Shown in pieces: positions 4,928 to 8,895 of a stretch of 8,895 nt of DNA (the first letter of the stretch is position 1; each line of letters begins with the position of its first letter). A program made the position numbers and the translations under genes. Source of the DNA: Anaerolinea sp. (GTDB lineage: Bacteria > Chloroflexota > Anaerolineae > Anaerolineales > Anaerolineaceae); the NCBI GenBank assembly GCA_013824385.1, contig PNNU01000116.1:1-8895 (forward strand). The letters are read 5' to 3'. The notes beneath the pieces were generated by a model. The model was not told the DNA's origin. It worked only from the letters and a program-made list of their open reading frames with translations, and ran no database searches.

Positions 4928-5800
4928 ATGGAATCCATCCAAAACATCAAAACAATAATCCCAAAAAAACATCAGATTACCTCATGGACACTTCTGCTTG
5001 TTTTGTTGTTCATACGCATTCCTTATTTAACCGGAGGCTACATCCTTTTTGGCGATCAGAAATGGTTGCTTCCAGTTTTCGAAATAACCACCTATCTTTT
5101 TACTGCCCTGTTGATCTATCACGAACGACATCGACTGGCTGATTTTTATATTGATAAGCTTGCCCTCCTGATCATCCTGTTCGCGAAACCGCTTGAGACG
5201 ATCATCCTTGCCACAAAGATGTCAAACGATAGTCCGCTTGCACTTCCACATTTGCCAGGTATTTTGATCTGGTTTATTGCTGTTGCGCTGGCATTCGCAT
5301 TATGGCGCAGCAAGCCGACGCTGGCAAAGCTCACAAAAGCCAGCATTATCTGGTTTGCGGTTGGTCTCCTGGTTGGACTCGTGACCTCCATAGTGCTTGC
5401 CTACCCTGGCTCTTTTCAGATTCAGCCAGGCCAATTACTGAGTAAAACCGCATTGTTTGAGCCTTTAAAAGAAATTCCGATCTTGTTCTTCTATCAACTC
5501 GGTTTTGCTGCTGTGGCAGAAGAACCCCTCTTCCGCGGATTCCTCTGGGGTTTTCTTCAAAAATCCGGCTGGAAAAACATCTGGATTTGGCTCTTCCAGG
5601 CCGGACTGTTCTCCATCGCCCATTTTTACTACATTACGGTCTATCCAATTTCGTTTTGGGTCATCATCCCGGTAGGTTCACTGGTATTGGGGCTGTTAGT
5701 CTGGCGCTCCAAAACCATATCCGCATGTATGTCTGCACATGCAACCCTCAATGCCTTTGGCAACGTCCTCTGGCGGATCGTGGCTTCGACTAGAATCTAA
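4928..5800 (+). CDS. CPBP-family intramembrane glutamic protease (CAAX protease-like)
   Basis: A 290-residue polytopic membrane protein with the CPBP (Rce1-like) signature. The motifs are AEEPLFRGF (197-205; Glu198, Glu199, Arg203), FSIAHF (228-233; His232) and SAHATLN (269-275; His271, Asn275). In this family the glutamates and histidines form the active site within the membrane. Likely helices lie at about 19-40, 48-64, 76-95, 110-127, 138-158, 183-197, 216-235, 240-258 and 266-284. Bacterial members include bacteriocin-immunity proteins and prenyl-protease homologues; most have unknown substrates. Start ATG 4928 follows GGGGAG (4919-4924), although the 3-nt gap is tight. The gene stands alone between repeat arrays B and C, with its own TATAAT upstream, and no bacteriocin or peptide gene is seen nearby. 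The family call is firm, the role is unknown. Confidence 0.92.
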   Translation: MESIQNIKTIIPKKHQITSWTLLLVLLFIRIPYLTGGYILFGDQKWLLPVFEITTYLFTALLIYHERHRLADFYIDKLALLIILFAKPLETIILATKMSNDSPLALPHLPGILIWFIAVALAFALWRSKPTLAKLTKASIIWFAVGLLVGLVTSIVLAYPGSFQIQPGQLLSKTALFEPLKEIPILFFYQLGFAAVAEEPLFRGFLWGFLQKSGWKNIWIWLFQAGLFSIAHFYYITVYPISFWVIIPVGSLVLGLLVWRSKTISACMSAHATLNAFGNVLWRIVASTRI

Positions 5801-5812
5801 TTTTTTTCCTTA

Positions 5813-5895
5813 CACGGAACCGCGGAGTACGCAACCCCACTCGCTTCGCTCGGGGGCGCACAGATCGCGGAAAACCTCTCTTCGGAAAACCCCAA
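5813..5895. repeat. M module copy 4, interrupted
   Basis: CACGGAAC and CGCGGAG (5821-5827) start the module, and CGCGGAA (5866-5872) with a CTTCGGAAAACCCCAATG-like end finishes it. Between them about 32 nt (roughly 5833-5864), including CCCCACTCGCTTCGCTCGGGG, have no counterpart in the other M copies. Confidence 0.7.
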
Positions 5896-5929
5896 TGCTC
5901 TACAAACCAATGATGAATTTTTCTTATAG

Positions 5930-5948
5930 GGGCGCATTGCATACGCCC
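5930..5948. repeat. R hairpin C1
   Basis: GGGCGCAT (5930-5937), loop TGC, ATACGCCC (5941-5948). One C-A mismatch compared with A1. The following linker TTTGGATAACCCAATTGCTC resembles the sequence after A3. Confidence 0.85.
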
Positions 5949-6005
5949 TCGCGCGTTTGGATAACCCAATTGCTCTTCAAATCATGACGTAATTCCCATG
6001 TAGGG

Positions 6006-6057
6006 GCTTGGCACGACGCGATCGTTGCACACACAAGCGATGCGAGAGGTGCCAAGC
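6006..6057. repeat. Expanded R copy C2 with nested palindrome
   Basis: GCTTGGCAC (6006-6014) pairs perfectly with GTGCCAAGC (6049-6057), after the shared leader ATGTAGGG. The 34-nt interior holds CGCGATCGTTG and CAAGCGATGCG, which pair with bulges. It is 72 nt after C1, as B2 is after B1. Confidence 0.8.
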
Positions 6058-6244
6058 ACACGCATGATTCAGAAAAACATTTCTCATGAATATACATGAA
6101 GAAACAACATACATTGATAATTTACAAATCTAATTAAAAGGCGGGATTGTGTTGGAACTGTTTCTTTTTTGCAGTAGCTCAACTTGGTCATACCTTACAA
6201 TTCTAAAAACATATTTACGATGTATTTTTCCAGCCTACACACTA

Positions 6245-6250
6245 TATAAT
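6245..6250 (+). promoter_or_regulatory. -10 element upstream of the REC-PAS-GAF-HD-GYP gene
   Basis: A perfect TATAAT in AT-rich sequence 67 nt before ATG 6318 would give a leader of about 60 nt. No clear -35 box. In AT-rich DNA such a hexamer may arise by chance, so confidence is moderate. Confidence 0.4.
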
Positions 6251-6317
6251 GAATTAAATATTACTCATAAAAATAGCCGGAAATGATAGTCAGCTTTGAA
6301 AATATGGATAATTGATT

Positions 6318-8895
6318 ATGAAAAATCCAAAAGGTGAAGTAGAAAAAACGAAAGAAACAACAACCTTGATTCACGCTGGCAAAAACTCCTCTCTGAAGAA
6401 GCTACTCTATTTCTTGATCGTCGAAGAACATCAGAGTGCTGCTGATTATGTTGTCATGCGATTAAAGAACGAAGGTTTTCAATTCGATTGGAAGTGTGCG
6501 ACAAATGAAATTGATTACATCTCCGATTTGACTCCTCTTCCTGATATCATCATCACAAATTGGGAATTGCCAGAATTCAGCGGATTTCGAACGCTACACA
6601 TTCTTCGAGAAAGAAATATCAATATCCCAATTATTGTTTTTTCAAGCAAAATCGGTGAAGAAACGGCAGTCGAGGCGATGCATCAGGGTGCTTACGATTA
6701 CCTATTAAAGGACCATCCGGATCGGTTGGGTCAAGCGGTGCGGAACGCACTAAATCATTATGACCAAATAGACCAATGGAAAAGAACAGAGTCTATTCAT
6801 TCATTACAGACGGCAGCCCTCAATGCAACTGCAAATGCAATCCTGATTACAGATTGCGATGGAACAATAGAGTGGCTAAATCCTGCCTTTACCGTTTTAA
6901 CCGGTTATTCAGAATCCGAGGCGATTGGAAAAAACCCGCGTGACCTGGTTAAATCGAAAAGTCATGACGTTAGTTTGTATCGAAACCTTTGGGAAACAAT
7001 TCTTGCCGGAAAGGTATGGAAGGGAGAATTGGTCAACCGAAAAAAGAATGGACAATTATATACAGAAGAACAGACCATTACTCCGGTGAGAAATCTAAAA
7101 GGAGAGATCATCCACTTTATCGCCATAAAACAAGATATTACTGATCGGAAAAATGCAGAAGAAAAATACAAAAAGCTTTCACGTATAGTCGAACAAAGCT
7201 CCGAGATTGTATTTGTTACCAACCTTGAAGGTGTCATTGAATATGTAAATCCTGCCTTCGAAAGCCAAACCGGTTACATAATTGCAGATGCCTTAGGCAA
7301 AACGCCCCGCATATTAAAATCAGGCATTCACAGCGTTGAAGAATATGAAGGACTTTGGAAAACAATCCTTTCAGGAACAATTCTTCACGGTGTCGTGATC
7401 AACCGCAAGAAAAATGGCGATTTGTATCATCAAGAAACTACTATTTCGCCACTACGAGATAAAGAAGGCATTATTACCCACTTTGTCTCAACCGGAATTG
7501 ACATCACAGACCGGATTAAATCTGAAGAAGAACGCAAAAATAGCTATACGAAACTGGAAGCAATAAATCAAATTTCCACAGCACTCAGGCGCGCCCAAAC
7601 CCTTGAAGAAATGCTGCCCCTTCTTTTGGATGAAACTCTAAAGGTGTTGAAGATCACTTTGGGAGATATCAGACTTTACAATTCAATGAAAAATGAATTG
7701 ATAGTCGCAATTTCGCGTGGTTATGTAAAAGAAAATGAAGAAATCTCAATTCCTCCTGAAAAACCAGGTGAAGGTATTGCAGGATATGTTTTTTCAATCG
7801 GCAAACCCCATATTTCCAGGGAATATTGTCTTGAAGTTCATCTTGATGAAACCCTTCGCAAACAAATTCCCACTGGAATTGGCGGAGTAACCGTTCCGAT
7901 TCGCACTGAAGACAAAATCATCGGCACAATTACATTAAATGTTTTTCTTCCTAGAGAAATTACAGAAAGTGAAACACAATTACTTAATACGCTTAGCGAA
8001 ATAGCCGGCAATGCGATAATTCGAACCAATTTAAAACAAAAAACAGAGAGACAATTGCACCAACTCACTTCTTTGAGAGAAATTGATCAGGTAATCCTAT
8101 CCACCTTCGACGTAAAATTTAGTTTATCAAAGATATTGCAGCAAGCTACTTCACAATTAGGGGTTAATGCTGTGGATATTTTAATATTTAATCCGATTTC
8201 ACAAACCCTGGAGTATTTATTAGGAAACGGATTCCGAACAAGAGCAATTGAACATACCAGGTTGCGTCTCGGCGAAAGTCATGCCGGTAGAGCAGCTTTA
8301 GAACGAAGACTTGTCAGTATTCCAAATCTAAAATTGCCTTACATTTCCCCTTTTACTCCTTCATTGGAAGAGGAACAGTTTATATCATTCTATGCTGTCC
8401 CATTAATTGTGAAAGGCCAAATTAAAGGGGTAATGGAAATATTTCATCGCTCCATGCTTGAACCGGATGATGATTGGCTCGATTTCTTAAATTCTTTGGC
8501 AGGACAGGCTGCAATTGCCATTGATAATGCAACCCTTTTTGAAGACCTTCAACATTCCAATACAGAACTTTCGCTTGCTTATGATGCAACAATTGAAGGG
8601 TGGTCAAGAGCGCTTGATCTACGCGATGAAGAAACAGAAGGGCATACATTAAGGGTCACAGAAAAAACTATAAAATTGGCATCATTGTTTGGAATTAGTG
8701 GTGATGATTTAATTCAAATCCGTTGGGGAGCATTATTGCACGACATCGGAAAGATGGGTGTTCCAGACAGGATTCTGCTTAAGCCTGGCGCTCTGACGGA
8801 AGAAGAGTGGGTGATAATGAAAAAACATACCACCAATGCCTTTGAAATGTTATCACCGATCCGATACTTACGTTCTGCAATAGATATCCCTTATT
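6318..8895 (+). CDS. REC-PAS-PAS-GAF-GAF-HD-GYP protein, probable c-di-GMP phosphodiesterase (3' partial)
   Basis: The frame is open for 859 codons and runs off the window. Domains in order: receiver (about 28-150), PAS (162-280, ending QDITDRKNAEE), PAS (286-402, ending GIDITDRIKSEEE), GAF (about 425-570), GAF (about 597-740) and HD-GYP (about 755 on). The HD-GYP part shows LDLRDEETEGHTLRV (767-780 region), LLHDIGKMGVPDRILLKPGAL (from 806; His808-Asp809 metal ligands) and MKKH (834-837). The HHExxDGxGYP motif would follow beyond the end. HD-GYP enzymes hydrolyse cyclic-di-GMP; PAS and GAF domains sense ligands or redox state. No transmembrane segment is seen, so it should be cytosolic. In the receiver the phosphoacceptor position reads ITNWELP with Asn81, while Glu36/Glu37, Ser109 and Lys131 remain. 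An in-frame stop (6309-6311) limits the start to ATG 6318 or TTG 6312; no strong Shine-Dalgarno is seen. The gene is AT-rich compared with truB and ribF. Confidence 0.93.
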   Translation, partial: MKNPKGEVEKTKETTTLIHAGKNSSLKKLLYFLIVEEHQSAADYVVMRLKNEGFQFDWKCATNEIDYISDLTPLPDIIITNWELPEFSGFRTLHILRERNINIPIIVFSSKIGEETAVEAMHQGAYDYLLKDHPDRLGQAVRNALNHYDQIDQWKRTESIHSLQTAALNATANAILITDCDGTIEWLNPAFTVLTGYSESEAIGKNPRDLVKSKSHDVSLYRNLWETILAGKVWKGELVNRKKNGQLYTEEQTITPVRNLKGEIIHFIAIKQDITDRKNAEEKYKKLSRIVEQSSEIVFVTNLEGVIEYVNPAFESQTGYIIADALGKTPRILKSGIHSVEEYEGLWKTILSGTILHGVVINRKKNGDLYHQETTISPLRDKEGIITHFVSTGIDITDRIKSEEERKNSYTKLEAINQISTALRRAQTLEEMLPLLLDETLKVLKITLGDIRLYNSMKNELIVAISRGYVKENEEISIPPEKPGEGIAGYVFSIGKPHISREYCLEVHLDETLRKQIPTGIGGVTVPIRTEDKIIGTITLNVFLPREITESETQLLNTLSEIAGNAIIRTNLKQKTERQLHQLTSLREIDQVILSTFDVKFSLSKILQQATSQLGVNAVDILIFNPISQTLEYLLGNGFRTRAIEHTRLRLGESHAGRAALERRLVSIPNLKLPYISPFTPSLEEEQFISFYAVPLIVKGQIKGVMEIFHRSMLEPDDDWLDFLNSLAGQAAIAIDNATLFEDLQHSNTELSLAYDATIEGWSRALDLRDEETEGHTLRVTEKTIKLASLFGISGDDLIQIRWGALLHDIGKMGVPDRILLKPGALTEEEWVIMKKHTTNAFEMLSPIRYLRSAIDIPY

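Larger units (their letters stand above)
5801..6317. repeat. Repeat array C and AT-rich upstream region
   Basis: A 517-nt gap without a credible gene. Bases 5801-5807 are a T-run right after the protease stop, with no good hairpin before it. Array C fills about 5811-6060: a disrupted M module, R hairpin C1 and the expanded R copy C2. Bases 6061-6317 are AT-rich and unlike the repeats; they hold a TATAAT (6245-6250) and the leader of the last gene. No head segment is present in this array. Confidence 0.85.

Noticed and set aside
5799..5810. Terminator directly after the protease gene
   Set aside because: There is a run of seven T, but I could not find a stable hairpin in the preceding bases.
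6149..6286. Possible 45-codon gene starting with GTG in the AT-rich region before the HD-GYP gene
   Set aside because: A GGCGGG lies upstream, but the translation has low complexity, there is no family, and the frame contains the TATAAT likely used by the next gene. Evidence is too thin.
7838..8649. Minus-strand frames inside the sensor gene
   Set aside because: They are short, lie opposite the continuous 859-codon frame, and show no domain.

Overview
This window looks like a chromosomal segment of a Chloroflexota bacterium, probably from the Anaerolineae. That placement is inferred from the protein style, the large PAS/GAF/HD-GYP sensor protein and the intergenic repeats built on TGTAGGGGC-anchored palindromes; no marker gene in the window proves it. 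All recognised genes lie on the + strand.

Left part (1-2847) is a compact housekeeping block of GC-rich genes. It holds the 3' end of a DHH/DHHA1 phosphoesterase (NrnA-like), then truB (tRNA pseudouridine-55 synthase) 4 nt downstream. A strong intrinsic terminator follows, then ribF (riboflavin kinase/FAD synthetase) from its own promoter with almost no leader, then an MgtC/SapB-family membrane protein whose -10 box abuts the ribF stop codon. The DHH-truB-ribF order fits the translation/cofactor cluster that often follows nusA-infB-rbfA.

Middle part (2848-6060) is accessory. Three non-coding arrays of one modular repeat family (A 2848-3241, B 4464-4841, C 5811-6060) separate a small AT-rich three-helix membrane protein plus a class I SAM-dependent methyltransferase (between A and B) from a CPBP (CAAX-like) membrane protease (between B and C). 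Each array begins at or just after a stop codon. The repeat unit is a short GC-rich hairpin (R) plus a linker, with an optional ~59-nt module (M) made of CGCRGAG words. Unit spacing is therefore about 72 nt without M and about 131 nt with M. Two R copies carry a long nested palindrome instead of the usual 3-nt loop.

Right part (6061-8895) is an AT-rich promoter region and a large AT-rich open frame that runs off the window. It encodes a REC-PAS-PAS-GAF-GAF-HD-GYP protein, a probable cyclic-di-GMP phosphodiesterase. Its receiver domain has Asn where the phosphoacceptor Asp is expected. The window ends just before the HHExxDGxGYP motif would appear.

No rRNA, tRNA, CRISPR array, transposase or complete novel defence system is visible. 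The most unusual content is the modular repeat family and the degenerate receiver.
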